Below are positions 7,709 to 16,568 of a DNA stretch of 64,000 nucleotides, piece by piece. This DNA is from Bog-473 sp963770645. GTDB lineage: Bacteria > Actinomycetota > Acidimicrobiia > Acidimicrobiales > RAAP-2. The stretch spans positions 992,001 to 1,056,000 of the forward strand of contig CAVYQL010000004.1 in assembly GCA_963770645.1 (NCBI GenBank). Reading direction: 5' to 3'. Position 1 is the first letter of the stretch; the number at the start of each line of letters is the position of its first letter. Under the pieces are notes generated by a model that saw only the letters and a program-made list of their open reading frames with translations, was not told the origin of the DNA and did not search any database. Position numbers and translations under genes: made by a program.

Positions 7709-8961
7709 CCGCTCTGGCCCCGATCGGGCCGCCACCGGCGAGTACGTCGGACGCACAGCCGAGGAGGCGTTGTCCAGGGCGGCCGCTGCCCTCGGTCCCT
7801 CGGCCGAGTTGCGCTGCTGGAAGACGCGCCGGGGCGGGGTCGGCGGTTTCTTCGCCACCGAGGTCTACGTGGCCGGGTCGACGCCCCCTCCCGGAGCCGA
7901 ACGCGAGCGACGTCGCTCCCCTCGCACACCGACCGACGGGACGGCGCGATCCCGATCGGCGCAGAGCAGTTCCGCGCCGGAGACCGACACCTCGGCGCCC
8001 GCGGCGGAGGACCGTGCCCCCGACCCGCTGACCACGTTGGCCGAGGGCACCACCGACCAAGTCTCGATCCACAACGGGGTGGTCACGCCAGCCGCCTTCA
8101 ACGCGCTGTTGGCTGAGGCTGAGGCCGCCCTGGTCCACGACCCGGCCCTCCCGGCGGGCTCCACCGAAGCCGCCGGAGACACCACCGTCGATGGCACCGG
8201 CCAGGCCACGGCGGACGCCATCCCGAGACCGAGCAGCGCGGTCCGCGCCGCCGAGCCGGACGGGAAACCCGAAAGGATCCCGAACCTGCACACGCGCCTG
8301 CGCGCCCTCGGCGTCCCGGACACGTACCTCCCCCGGGGAGAACGACCCACGCTCGATGCACTGGCTTCGGCCATGGGCACCTTGCCGAGCGCGCCGGCGC
8401 TCGAGGCCCGTGCCGGCGCCATCGTCCTCGTGGTCGGCACGCCGAGCCTGGTCGAGCAGACCGCCGCGCTGCTGGCCGGCGAGCTCGGGCTCGGGCGGCG
8501 CGACGTCGTGCGTTGCGACCTGCAGGGCGATGTCGGCGACGGCAACGGCAACGTCAACGGCAATGACGGCGACGGCGACGCGGGACAGCGCCAGGGCGGC
8601 CAAGGTCGGCGCGGCCGTCCGGGTGGCCAAGCGGCGCGCCAACGGCTTGATCGCGCTCGTCGCCTTGACGACCACGTCGGCGGATGCGCAGGACGCCGCG
8701 GCCGCCGCCGACGTGGTGGACTGCCTGCGACCGCACACCGTGCTCGCTGCCGTCGATGCTTCGGTCAAACGCGCCGACGTGGAATGCTGGCTCCACGAGT
8801 TGGGACCGGTTGACGCCCTCGCCGTGTGGGGTCTCGACGCGACGCGCACACCTGGTGAGCTTCTCGGCGCCGCTCCCATTGCCTACGCAGACGGAACGAC
8901 CTGCACGGCCATTACCTGGACCGCCACGCTTCTGGCCCGTCTCGCCGGCGACCCGGCATGA
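7686..8961 (+). pseudogene. flhF: FlhF-like SRP-type GTPase homologue, degenerate and frameshifted
   Basis: FlhF normally places the flagellum and is an SRP-family GTPase. The N-terminus (YVGRTAEEALSRAAAALGPS) fits the FlhF start, followed by a long low-complexity linker. The GTPase-like domain then begins with GAIVLVVGTPSLVEQTAALL, where a P-loop would be expected but no GKT is present. The reading frame changes at about 8560-8590, inside GGCGAC/GGCAAC repeats, and continues as GAAVRVAKRRANGLIALVAL to a stop at 8961. The usual TKLD guanine-specificity motif appears as WGLDATRTPGELLG. So even with the frame repaired, nucleotide-binding motifs are missing. The start overlaps flhA by 23 bp. Confidence 0.65.
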
Positions 8962-9230
8962 ACCCGCGCCATCACCACCAGTTCGTCATCGACGTCAACC
9001 GGTACCGGCCTGTCCTGACGGTGGTGCTCGCCGCGGTGACGGTCGTTCCCTCAGTCTGGGAGGCGGCGACGGGCAACCTCTCGTTCCTCACCGTGCTCGG
9101 CCGGCTCGCCCTGTCGCTCCTGGTCTGCGGCCTGCTGGTGTGGGTCACGACCGGGATCATGGTGCACTATGCACTGATCAGGCTGCGCTCCCGGTCGGGA
9201 TCCGAATCAAGGCTCGAAATCGACCCCTGA
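8958..9230 (+). CDS. Small two-helix membrane protein in flagellar operon
   Basis: This 90-residue protein starts by ATGA overlap with the flhF-like gene. A His-containing N-terminus (MNPRHHHQFVIDVNRYRP) precedes two hydrophobic segments (LTVVLAAVTVVPSVW and LALSLLVCGLLVWVTTGIMV) and a short basic tail. I do not recognise a family. Its place between flhF and the junction-protein chaperone suggests a role tied to flagellar assembly, but nothing in the sequence identifies the function. Confidence 0.75.
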   Translation: MNPRHHHQFVIDVNRYRPVLTVVLAAVTVVPSVWEAATGNLSFLTVLGRLALSLLVCGLLVWVTTGIMVHYALIRLRSRSGSESRLEIDP

Positions 9231-9268
9231 CATCTCAATTCCGGGGCTCCGCGGGACGTTGTTACTCC

Positions 9269-9751
9269 GTGAGCCCGGACGAGCTCCTGACTGAATTGGT
9301 CGAAGTCCTCGACGAGGAGCTCGAGCGGATGGCCACCGTGCGCTTCAGGCTGGTCGTGCTCGGATCCTTGATGGCAGCCGACCAGACCCCCTGGCTCGAA
9401 CGGTCGATCAGGGATCTCGAGTTGGCGTCGGAACAGCTTCGGCTCTCCGACCTCCGCCGTGCCGTGGCAACCGTCGGGTTGCTCGACGAGTACGCCCTCC
9501 AGGACGATGCCCGCCTGGAAGACATCGCGGAGAGGGCCGACCACGCCTGGGGCGAGATGCTGCGCGAACGCCGGCTCCGCCTCCTCGAAGAGATGGCCGG
9601 CGTGTCACGGCTCGTCGACACGGCCGCCGCGGCCGCTGGCAGCCGGACCGCTCTCGTGCAGGAGGCGCTGACCTTCCTACGTCGCGACGCGACGTCCGAC
9701 TACCGGCAGCGTCGGGGCGGGACGGCCCGGCTGGTGCAGGGGTCCATGTGA
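9269..9751 (+). CDS. FlgN-like export chaperone for hook-filament junction proteins
   Basis: This 160-residue protein is soluble and predicted to be almost entirely helical. Its layout fits a FlgN chaperone: an acidic N-terminal helix (LLTELVEVLDEELERMATVR), then FRLVVLGSLMAADQTPWLER, then more helices. It is immediately followed by flgK and flgL, the substrates of FlgN, and overlaps flgK by 4 bp. Translation probably starts at GTG 9269, although the ribosome site is weak. The function is assigned from position and helical character; sequence similarity alone is modest. Confidence 0.6.
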   Translation: MSPDELLTELVEVLDEELERMATVRFRLVVLGSLMAADQTPWLERSIRDLELASEQLRLSDLRRAVATVGLLDEYALQDDARLEDIAERADHAWGEMLRERRLRLLEEMAGVSRLVDTAAAAAGSRTALVQEALTFLRRDATSDYRQRRGGTARLVQGSM

Positions 9752-11196
9752 GCGACTTCGGCCTGTCCATCGCGGCCAGCGGCCTGATGGCCGACACGGC
9801 CGAGCTGGACACCGCATCGAACAACCTGGCCAACATCAATACAGCGGGCTACGCGCGCGAAACGGTCAACTTGTCACCCGACAGTGCGGCCGGGCCGCTG
9901 GGAGCGGGCCGCGGGGTCTCCATCGGATCCGTCAGCGAGCTGACCGATGCCGTGTACGAGGCCGCCAACGTGGCGGCCGAGGGCGTGCAGGGCGCGGCCA
10001 ACCAGGCTAACGAGGTCATGACCGCGATCGAGAGCATCTTCCCGGAGCCGAACGGCGACGGTCTGGCCTCGCAGCTCTCCACCTTCTGGTCGGACCTGTC
10101 GACCCTCGCGTCCAATCCCGGGCAGGCGGGAGCCGAGCAGACCGTGGCAACCGATGCCCAGCAACTGGCGTACACCCTCAACGACTCCACGACCCAGCTC
10201 TCCCAGCTGTCGTCGACGCTGCAGAGCGGCATCGGCACCGGCGCCAGCGACGGCGGCACTCTGGCCCAGGCCAACGGGCTGTTGCAGCAGATCGCACAGC
10301 TCAACCAGGGCATCGTGGCGGGCGACGCCGGCGGCCAGGACGTGAACGCGCTGACCGACGAGCAGCGGGCGGACGTCGACCAGCTGGCGGGGCTGCTCGG
10401 TGTCAGCACGACGACACAGGCTGATGGCGCCCTGACCGTCCTCTCCGGCGGCGTGCAGCTCGTGAGCGGTACGGAGGCGATGACGCTGACGACGACGGGC
10501 TCGGCGAGCGGCGCTGATCTCTCGGTCACCACCGCCAACGGGATCGCCCTAGCGCCGGGGGGCTCGATCGGCGCCAGCCTCGCCGCCATCAACACGACGA
10601 TTCCGGGGTACCAGGCCCAGCTCTCCGACGTCGCCAACACGTTGGCCAACGGTGTGAATGCGCTGCAGGCAGGCGGGATGGACGCCGCCGGCGATCCCGG
10701 GTCGGCCATTGCTGGCGGCTACACGGGAACGATCCTCCCCAACATCTTCGTCGACGACGGCTCGACGACCACCTACACGCCCGGCACCACTTCGGCCGCC
10801 AGCATCGCGGTGTCGACCGCCTACGCCGCCGACCCTTCCCTCATCGCCACCGCGGCGGCCCCGGGGCCGGGGAACAGCAACGTGATCGGCACCGCCACCA
10901 ACGACAACTCCAACGCCCAGGCGATGGCCGCCTTGGCCGGTTCGAGCACGGGACCCAACGCCGCGTACCAGTCGTTCATCGGGGCACTCGGGACGGATGC
11001 CTCGAACGCGTCGGCGACGGCGACCTCGGCGTCGAACCTGGCCACGACGGCGTCCAACAACCTGGCGACGATCTCGGGTGTCAACCAAAACGAGGAGGAG
11101 GTCGACATCTTGAGCGCGCAGAACGCCTTCCAAGCGGCGTCACAGGCCATCAACGCGATCAACCAGTCCTTCCAGTCCCTGCTCCAGGCGGTGTGA
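9748..11196 (+). CDS. flgK: Flagellar hook-filament junction protein FlgK (HAP1)
   Basis: FlgK is the first junction protein between hook and filament. The 482-residue product starts at a GTG inside the previous gene. It has the conserved rod/hook-type N-terminus (SIAASGLMADTAELDTASNN followed by LANINTAGYARE). The C-terminus carries the matching motif EEEVDILSAQNAFQAASQAI and ends QSFQSLLQAV. The central region is Ala/Ser/Thr-rich and variable. flgL follows directly. Confidence 0.93.
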   Translation: MSDFGLSIAASGLMADTAELDTASNNLANINTAGYARETVNLSPDSAAGPLGAGRGVSIGSVSELTDAVYEAANVAAEGVQGAANQANEVMTAIESIFPEPNGDGLASQLSTFWSDLSTLASNPGQAGAEQTVATDAQQLAYTLNDSTTQLSQLSSTLQSGIGTGASDGGTLAQANGLLQQIAQLNQGIVAGDAGGQDVNALTDEQRADVDQLAGLLGVSTTTQADGALTVLSGGVQLVSGTEAMTLTTTGSASGADLSVTTANGIALAPGGSIGASLAAINTTIPGYQAQLSDVANTLANGVNALQAGGMDAAGDPGSAIAGGYTGTILPNIFVDDGSTTTYTPGTTSAASIAVSTAYAADPSLIATAAAPGPGNSNVIGTATNDNSNAQAMAALAGSSTGPNAAYQSFIGALGTDASNASATATSASNLATTASNNLATISGVNQNEEEVDILSAQNAFQAASQAINAINQSFQSLLQAV

Positions 11197-11197
11197 C

Positions 11198-12094
11198 ATG
11201 CGCGTCGCCGACATCAGCCTCTCCCAGGCCATCACCACGCAACTCGACCAACAGGAGGCGTCCATCGCCAACCTGGAAGAACAGGTCTCCTCGGGCAAGT
11301 CGCTCAACCAGCCCTCCGACAACCCGGCTGCCGTCACCCAAGTGCTCCAATTATCGGGCGAGGCCAGTCAATTGACCTCGTGGCAGACGAACACCCAGAC
11401 GGCGACCTCGTGGCTCGGGATGGGCAACAACGCCCTCAACACGACGCTCAGCGACATGCAGAGCGCGCGGACGCTGCTCCTCCAGGCCCTCAACCAGGGC
11501 ACTCAGAGCGCAACGACCTACCAGGCGATCGCGACGCAGCTCCAAGGGATCAACGCCAACCTCCTCGACACGGCGAACACCGAATACGAGGGCAGGCCCA
11601 TCTTTGCCGGGACGTCGGCCTCCCCGCAGGCCTACGACAACGCCGGCAACTATCTGGGGAACGGTGACACGCCAACCGTCATCGTCGGCCCCGGCTCGGG
11701 TGCGGGTGAGGCGGCCAATCTCTCGGTGCCGGGACCAAGCGTGTTCGGAACCGGCGGCGCCAGCGTCTTCACCACGCTCTCGACTGTGATCGGACAGCTC
11801 AGCTCGGGCTCACCTACCGCGACGCAGTTGAACGCCGGCCTGACAGCGCTCGACGCCAACATCAGCACAGCGGAGCAGGCGAGTGCCGTGCTCGGCAACG
11901 CGTCGGACGCTGTCACCTCGACCTCGGCGGCGCTGACCTCACAGCTCACCGCCGTCCAAGACGGCCAATCCAGCCTCGAAGACGTCAACGTCGCCACTGT
12001 GACCACGCAGTTGGATTCCGAGATGACCAACTACCAGGCCGCGATGTGGGCGGCATCCCAAGCCATTCCCGAGACGCTGGTGAAGTTCTTGTGA
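11198..12094 (+). CDS. flgL: Flagellar hook-filament junction protein FlgL (HAP3)
   Basis: FlgL is the second junction protein, homologous to flagellin at both ends. The 298-residue product opens with MRVADISLSQAITTQLDQQE and the flagellin-type SSGKSLNQPSDNPAAVTQVL. It also has the FlgL-typical EYEGRPIFAGTSASPQAYDN. The C-terminal helix region (SLEDVNVATVTTQLDSEMTN) resembles the flagellin D0/D1 domain. It starts 1 bp after the flgK stop. Confidence 0.92.
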   Translation: MRVADISLSQAITTQLDQQEASIANLEEQVSSGKSLNQPSDNPAAVTQVLQLSGEASQLTSWQTNTQTATSWLGMGNNALNTTLSDMQSARTLLLQALNQGTQSATTYQAIATQLQGINANLLDTANTEYEGRPIFAGTSASPQAYDNAGNYLGNGDTPTVIVGPGSGAGEAANLSVPGPSVFGTGGASVFTTLSTVIGQLSSGSPTATQLNAGLTALDANISTAEQASAVLGNASDAVTSTSAALTSQLTAVQDGQSSLEDVNVATVTTQLDSEMTNYQAAMWAASQAIPETLVKFL

Positions 12095-12134
12095 GGTCGG
12101 CGGCGTCGCCATCACGAAACACGGAGATCGGATC

Positions 12135-12713
12135 ATGATGCAACTCGGTGCAACCCACCCACCCGGTCACCCTCGGACCTGTACGCGGCGGTCGACACCG
12201 CCCGACAGAAGCGCCGTCGGGACACTGGTCCGGCCAACGCTCTCGACAATGGAGATCATGTTCCGTCGCGAAATGCTCGGTTGGGTCGGCGCCATCCACT
12301 TCGTGCTCGAACCCCTCGCCGACGATGATCAGACCGATGCTGTCTTCTGGGCCTTGCGCTGCACGGACACGGTCCGCCTGCGCGGTGGTGCCGTCGTCCC
12401 CAGTCCCCAGTTCCTCGTGGCATCGCCGGGCTTCTTCGCGCCTCGCTATCAGATCGCACTCGACGAGCAGTTCGCCGAGAGCCTGGACCTTGTCGTCCCC
12501 GATGATGCCGCCCTCCTGGCCATCGTCACCCATCGGGACCCAGTCGAACGATCAACGGTGAATCTTTTTTCGCCAATTGTTGTCAATCGCCACACCGGCT
12601 ACGCCGATCAGTACGTGCCGGCATCGAGCGAGTCCGAAACCGGTTGGAGCGTTCGCACGCCGCTCCCGCTCGTGCTGGTGGCACACGATGGCGTAGGAGA
12701 CCCCACATGCTGA
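12135..12713 (+). CDS. fliW: Flagellar assembly factor FliW (CsrA antagonist)
   Basis: FliW binds flagellin or CsrA and so couples filament export to flagellin translation. The recognisable fold runs from FRREMLGWVGAIHFVLEPL to the C-terminal ALLAIVTHRDPVERSTVNLF and SPIVVNRHTGYADQYV. Two starts are possible. ATG 12135 has a GGAG 8 bp upstream but adds 38 residues of Pro/Arg/Thr-rich sequence unlike FliW. ATG 12249 fits the family better but has no clear ribosome site. The stop overlaps csrA, matching the widespread fliW-csrA pairing. Confidence 0.88.
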   Translation: MMQLGATHPPGHPRTCTRRSTPPDRSAVGTLVRPTLSTMEIMFRREMLGWVGAIHFVLEPLADDDQTDAVFWALRCTDTVRLRGGAVVPSPQFLVASPGFFAPRYQIALDEQFAESLDLVVPDDAALLAIVTHRDPVERSTVNLFSPIVVNRHTGYADQYVPASSESETGWSVRTPLPLVLVAHDGVGDPTC

Positions 12714-13027
12714 CCCTCACCCGGGAGCCCGGACAAAAGATCGTCGTCGGTGACGACATCGTGATCACGGTCGTCTCCGTGTCGGAGAACGGGCGGGTCC
12801 GCCTCGGCATCGAGGCTCCCCGGCAGATCCGCATCGACCGCGAAGAGGTGCTCGAGCGGATCCAGAACGAGAACATCGAGGCGGGCGTCGCCTCGGCGTC
12901 GAACTGGGCCGCCTATGCGGCACGTCGGGCCAATCGGCAGGCGGCGGATGCCGGGCAGGATGCAGACGACACCGACGCCGCGCGCCGGCGGCCGGGACGC
13001 GGGGAGCCGCTCGTCGCCCAGCGGTGA
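12707..13027 (+). CDS. csrA: Carbon storage regulator CsrA
   Basis: CsrA is an RNA-binding dimer that represses flagellin mRNA in FliW-containing bacteria. The N-terminal 60 residues are canonical: MLTLTREPGQKIVVGDDIVI, then VRLGIEAPRQIRIDREEVLE. The product is 106 residues, longer than the usual 60-75, with a charged Ala/Arg/Asp-rich tail. ATG 12707 follows TAGGAGA with good spacing and overlaps the fliW stop. It is the last gene of the flagellar block; the next gene is convergent. Confidence 0.95.
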   Translation: MLTLTREPGQKIVVGDDIVITVVSVSENGRVRLGIEAPRQIRIDREEVLERIQNENIEAGVASASNWAAYAARRANRQAADAGQDADDTDAARRRPGRGEPLVAQR

Positions 13028-13049
13028 GTCCTGTTGCCCACCTGCGGTC

Positions 13050-13826
13050 TCAGCGGCAGAAGATCAAGCGGTCTGCGACCTCGTCGAGCGAACGCGGATC
13101 GAGGCCCACGACCATCTCGAGGTCATGGAGGCTGTCGAACCCGCCGACCACCAGCCGCGCCTCCATGATCTTGCTCACCAGGGCGGCGTCCAGCCCGCCG
13201 TTGTCTCGCAGGTACTGCTCGGGGACGTGGTTCACGTCGATCAGTCCCCCGTCGTCGTAGTCGGACGGCTGGTCGGGTCGGCCGATCCGTAGCTCCCGGG
13301 CCAGCCTCGGGTCGGTAGTGGCGATGCGGCGCGACTCGTCACGCCGGCGGATCCGGTCCTTCGCCGCAACGACGGCGTCCTCCTGCACGGGGCCGAAGAA
13401 GACACGCTGTCGCACCGCCAGGGCGTGGACAGTGCTCACCGTCCAGAGCATGAGGACGGCGACGACCCCAATGTTCATGTCGAGGGGACTTCCGGGGCGC
13501 CAGACGTTGCCCCAGACGATGGCCAGGCTCACGGCCCCGTACGCCAGCGCCGCCAGAGCGAAGGCCCGGCTGCGCTGCCGCACGGCCGCGTACGCGAAGC
13601 ACGGTCCGGCGGCCATGCCCACGGTCACGAGAGGCGCCAGTGCCCACCCGATCGAGCCGAGCTCGTTCGGCGAGATGCGGACCGCCGCCGGAAACTGCCC
13701 GAAAGAGACCGACGACCAGGCGCCCCGGCCGTGGTAGGGCGGGGACGCGTCGATACGAGAATCGCCGCGTCCCGACGCAGCCGTCCCGCGGGAGATCTCC
13801 CCGGTAACGCTCGAGTGCTCACTCAT
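13050..13826 (-). CDS. Membrane protein with C-terminal helix-hairpin-helix domain
   Basis: This 258-residue protein has a polar N-terminus (about 40 residues) and several hydrophobic segments at about residues 55-140 (GWALAPLVTVGMAAGPCFAY, ALAALAYGAVSLAIVWGNVW). The soluble C-terminus resembles ComEA-type HhH DNA-binding or structural motifs (LIDVNHVPEQYL, then LEMVVGLDPRSLDEVADRL). Start 13826 was chosen because an AGGAGGGG-type site lies just upstream; frame extensions beyond it look non-coding. It faces the flagellar operon. The function is unknown; the HhH part could bind DNA or act in protein contacts. Confidence 0.75.
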   Translation of the reverse strand: MSEHSSVTGEISRGTAASGRGDSRIDASPPYHGRGAWSSVSFGQFPAAVRISPNELGSIGWALAPLVTVGMAAGPCFAYAAVRQRSRAFALAALAYGAVSLAIVWGNVWRPGSPLDMNIGVVAVLMLWTVSTVHALAVRQRVFFGPVQEDAVVAAKDRIRRRDESRRIATTDPRLARELRIGRPDQPSDYDDGGLIDVNHVPEQYLRDNGGLDAALVSKIMEARLVVGGFDSLHDLEMVVGLDPRSLDEVADRLIFCR

Positions 13827-14155
13827 CAACGTCCCCTCCTCCTGCCCAAAATGGTACCAACCCGCCACCACGTAGAACGAGGGGAGCGCCGCGACGCCGC
13901 AGGAATTGTCCGCCCGTTCATCATTGACCTCGGCGCCGGTGGAGGGCCACACTGGCGCTCTCTGTGCACAGTGAGAGTCCCGGCGTTTTCGACGATGATT
14001 CTTGCGCCCGCTCATGCAACCGCAAGGATCACCGATGGTGGTATCCCGAGCGTGCGCGGCATCTGTCATGCGTGCCATGACTGGGTCTGGTCGGCCTCGG
14101 CGTCTCGGTGAACTATCCCGTCTTCGTCATGGATATGACTAACGGAAGGGCCCGG
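13827..14155. other. Intergenic stretch without a recognised gene
   Basis: About 330 bp lie between the start of the HhH membrane protein and the 3' end of the next minus-strand gene. The part nearest 13827 should hold the promoter of the HhH gene. I see no tRNA, repeat or convincing small gene in it. Confidence 0.5.
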
Positions 14156-15808
14156 CTACGAGGCAACTGGCGTCGGCGCGAAAGCCAAGTAGTCGTGGAT
14201 CGATCTGACCGCAGCCGAGCCCTCTCCCACGGCAGTGGCGACGCGCTTGGTCGACCCGGATCGAAGGTCGCCAACGGCAAAGAGTCCCGGGTGACTCGTT
14301 TCGTATGGGAGGGGGCGGCGGCCCAGAGCGGTCCATGGCCCGTCGAGGTGTTCGGAGGTCAACGACCTGTCGGTGAGAACGAACCCGTGGTCGTCAAGAG
14401 CCGCGCAGCTCGAGAGCCACTGTGATTGGGGATCGGCGCCGATGAAGGAGAACAAGGCTGCGCTCGCGCGTGTGGCCAGCCCGTTTGGCCCCTCGATACG
14501 GACAGAGCTCAGGACGTCGTCACCTTCGAGACCAACGATCTGGCTCGAGGTCAACACGTCGATACGCGGATGGACCTCCAGTCGATCGACGAGATAGCCG
14601 GACATGCTGGCGCCCAGGGCTGCGGCTCGGATCACCACTGCAACTGCGCTCCCCTTTTCGGCCAGGAACATCGCGGCCTGTCCCGCCGAGTTTCCTCCCC
14701 CGACCACCACGACCGGGCTGCCGGCGCACATGCGCGCCTCGAGATCGGTGGCTGCGTAGTAGACGCCCTTGGCCTCGAAATCGTCGATACGCTCGACGCC
14801 GAGACGTCTGTAGTGGGCGCCGGTCGCGGCGATGACTGCTCGAGCGGTCACCTCCGAGTTGTCAGAAAGCTCGACAACCAGATGACCCGCTTGCTCACGC
14901 ATTCCGACCACCTTGCACGGCGTCGTCAACTGGGCACCGAACTTCTCGGCCTGTATGAATCCCCGCTGGGCAAGTTCGGCCCCCGAGATCCCCGTCGGGA
15001 AACCGAAGTAGTTCTCGATCCTCGAGCTCGTCCCGGCTTGTCCACCCGGGGCGACCATGTCGACACCGAGCGTCCGGAGACCCTCCGAGGCCCCGTAGAC
15101 GGCGGCGGCCAACCCGGATGGGCCTCCCCCGACGATGACCAGATCAAAGCAGCGCCCAGGTAGACGCTCGACGGTGAGGCCGAGATATTCAGCGAGCACA
15201 CCGGGCGTCGCCCGGCGAAAGACCTTGCCCGAGGAGACGACAACGGGATAGTCAGACGGCTCCAGGCTGAATTCCTCCACCATCCGCTCCACCTGTGGGT
15301 CGCCATCGGGATCCAACCACTCGTGTGGGATCCGGGTCCGTGAGAGGAACTCACGCAGTTGCAGCACCTCGGGCGAGAAGCGGGAACCGATGACTCGCGT
15401 CGCCGGACCGGCGTCCGCCATCAGGTCATTGCGGCGCGCCATAAAGGACGCAAGGATCTTGTCGCTCAGGTGCGGCTCTGTGGCGACGACACGCCGGAAC
15501 TCCTCGACCGGGACGACCAGGAGCTCCGCGTCCTCGGCGACCCGGGCCGAGACAAAGACTCGCAGGCCCGTCAACAGGCTCAACTCGCCGAGAAATCGTC
15601 CCGGTCCGTGCGTGACAATGACCCGCTCTTCCCCGTCGACGTCCAAAACGATTTCGATCAACCCAGAGAGGACGACGTAGAAGTCGTAGCCGCTGTCGCC
15701 TGCCCGGTAGAGGTACTCCCCCGCCTGGAAAACACGATGGGCGCCACGCGACTCCAATTCGGCGATCTCCGAATCGTCGAGACTGGGAAGCCCCGCAGCG
15801 TCAATCAT
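14156..15808 (-). CDS. Cyclic-nucleotide-binding / thioredoxin-reductase-like FAD oxidoreductase
   Basis: This 550-residue protein has three parts. Residues about 10-125 are a cNMP-binding domain (FQAGEYLYRAGDSGYDFYVV, PGRFLGELSLLTG). Residues about 140-210 resemble a redox-inactive glutaredoxin-like linker. From about residue 225 there is a TrxB-type flavoprotein: GGGPSGLAAAVYGASEG, APGGQAGTSSRIENYFGFP, a second GGGNSAGQAAMFLAEKG Rossmann motif, and a C-terminal FAVGDLRSGSTKRVATAVGE. Where thioredoxin reductase has CATC, this protein reads GVYYAATD, so the dithiol is lost and it cannot be a classical TrxR. It may act as a ligand-gated NAD(P)H oxidoreductase. It stands alone. Confidence 0.85.
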   Translation of the reverse strand: MIDAAGLPSLDDSEIAELESRGAHRVFQAGEYLYRAGDSGYDFYVVLSGLIEIVLDVDGEERVIVTHGPGRFLGELSLLTGLRVFVSARVAEDAELLVVPVEEFRRVVATEPHLSDKILASFMARRNDLMADAGPATRVIGSRFSPEVLQLREFLSRTRIPHEWLDPDGDPQVERMVEEFSLEPSDYPVVVSSGKVFRRATPGVLAEYLGLTVERLPGRCFDLVIVGGGPSGLAAAVYGASEGLRTLGVDMVAPGGQAGTSSRIENYFGFPTGISGAELAQRGFIQAEKFGAQLTTPCKVVGMREQAGHLVVELSDNSEVTARAVIAATGAHYRRLGVERIDDFEAKGVYYAATDLEARMCAGSPVVVVGGGNSAGQAAMFLAEKGSAVAVVIRAAALGASMSGYLVDRLEVHPRIDVLTSSQIVGLEGDDVLSSVRIEGPNGLATRASAALFSFIGADPQSQWLSSCAALDDHGFVLTDRSLTSEHLDGPWTALGRRPLPYETSHPGLFAVGDLRSGSTKRVATAVGEGSAAVRSIHDYLAFAPTPVAS

Positions 15809-16155
15809 GGGAACGTCTTCGATTCTGCCGACCCTGTACGACGGTCGTCACGCCCATCCGGTCCGTGCATCGACTGACTCTATAGGTCAATCAAGGCGTG
15901 ATCATCCGCCCTGTGCAGGCCTATCCGAGACGCCTGTCACTGCCATCGGCGAGGCGCACCCACCAGTGCAACCTCGACCTCAAGTCCCCCTTGAGACTTC
16001 GAGTGTCCGGCCTGCGGCAGCCGAGCTTCAGTTCAACGCAGTCACGAAGGCCGGAACGAACTTCGTGACGGGGTGTCGAGCGCCATCGCCATCGGCTATT
16101 TCATACCGAGCGGCCCAAAGATGGAAGAGCTTGCTCTGGAAGAAATCGAAGAGAG
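15809..16155. other. Intergenic stretch without a recognised gene
   Basis: About 350 bp lie between the divergent cNMP/TrxR-like gene and the dehydrogenase remnant. The end next to 15808 should contain that gene's promoter. No open frame here reads like protein, and I see no RNA gene or repeat. Confidence 0.5.
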
Positions 16156-16414
16156 ATGCCCGGCTCCGACCGTGACGGTCGTAGGTGCCGGGACCATGGG
16201 AGGTGCCATGGCCGCTCGCCTGCTCGACCGGGGCAACAACGTCGCCGCGTAGTCGAGGCACCCTGAGTCCAACAGTGACCTCCTCGGGCGTGGTGCCATC
16301 GTGTGCGCCGATGTGACCGACGCCGTGGCGAAAGCCGACGTGGTCATCACGATGCTCGCCATCGTCGACGGGACAAGGACCGTCATGCCCAATGCGTGCG
16401 CACTCGCTGCATGA
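16156..16414 (+). pseudogene. Remnant of a 3-hydroxyisobutyrate-dehydrogenase-like gene
   Basis: Translation from 16172 gives the NAD-binding start of the beta-hydroxyacid dehydrogenase family: VTVVGAGTMGGAMAARLLDR. After a TAG comes SRHPESNSDLLGRGAIV, then DVTDAVAKADVVITMLAIVD. The TAG stands where related proteins often have Trp (V-x-W-x-R), a one-base change from TGG. The natural start MPAPTVTV is present at 16156 only if one base is removed, so there is also a +1 frameshift. The frame ends at 16414 after about 80 codons; the catalytic half is absent. This is a decayed fragment. Confidence 0.8.
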
Positions 16415-16568
16415 CCCTGGGGTGCCATGTGGGTAAGTCCGGTGGCGCACTCGTTCGCACGCCCACCGCCCCATCGAGATCGGAACGTTGCGTCATCCCG
16501 GTGGCTCTGGCGCGCCTGGCGTAGCGTCTACGCGTGCTCCGTGTCCCGACTGGAACGGCGTAGGGCTG

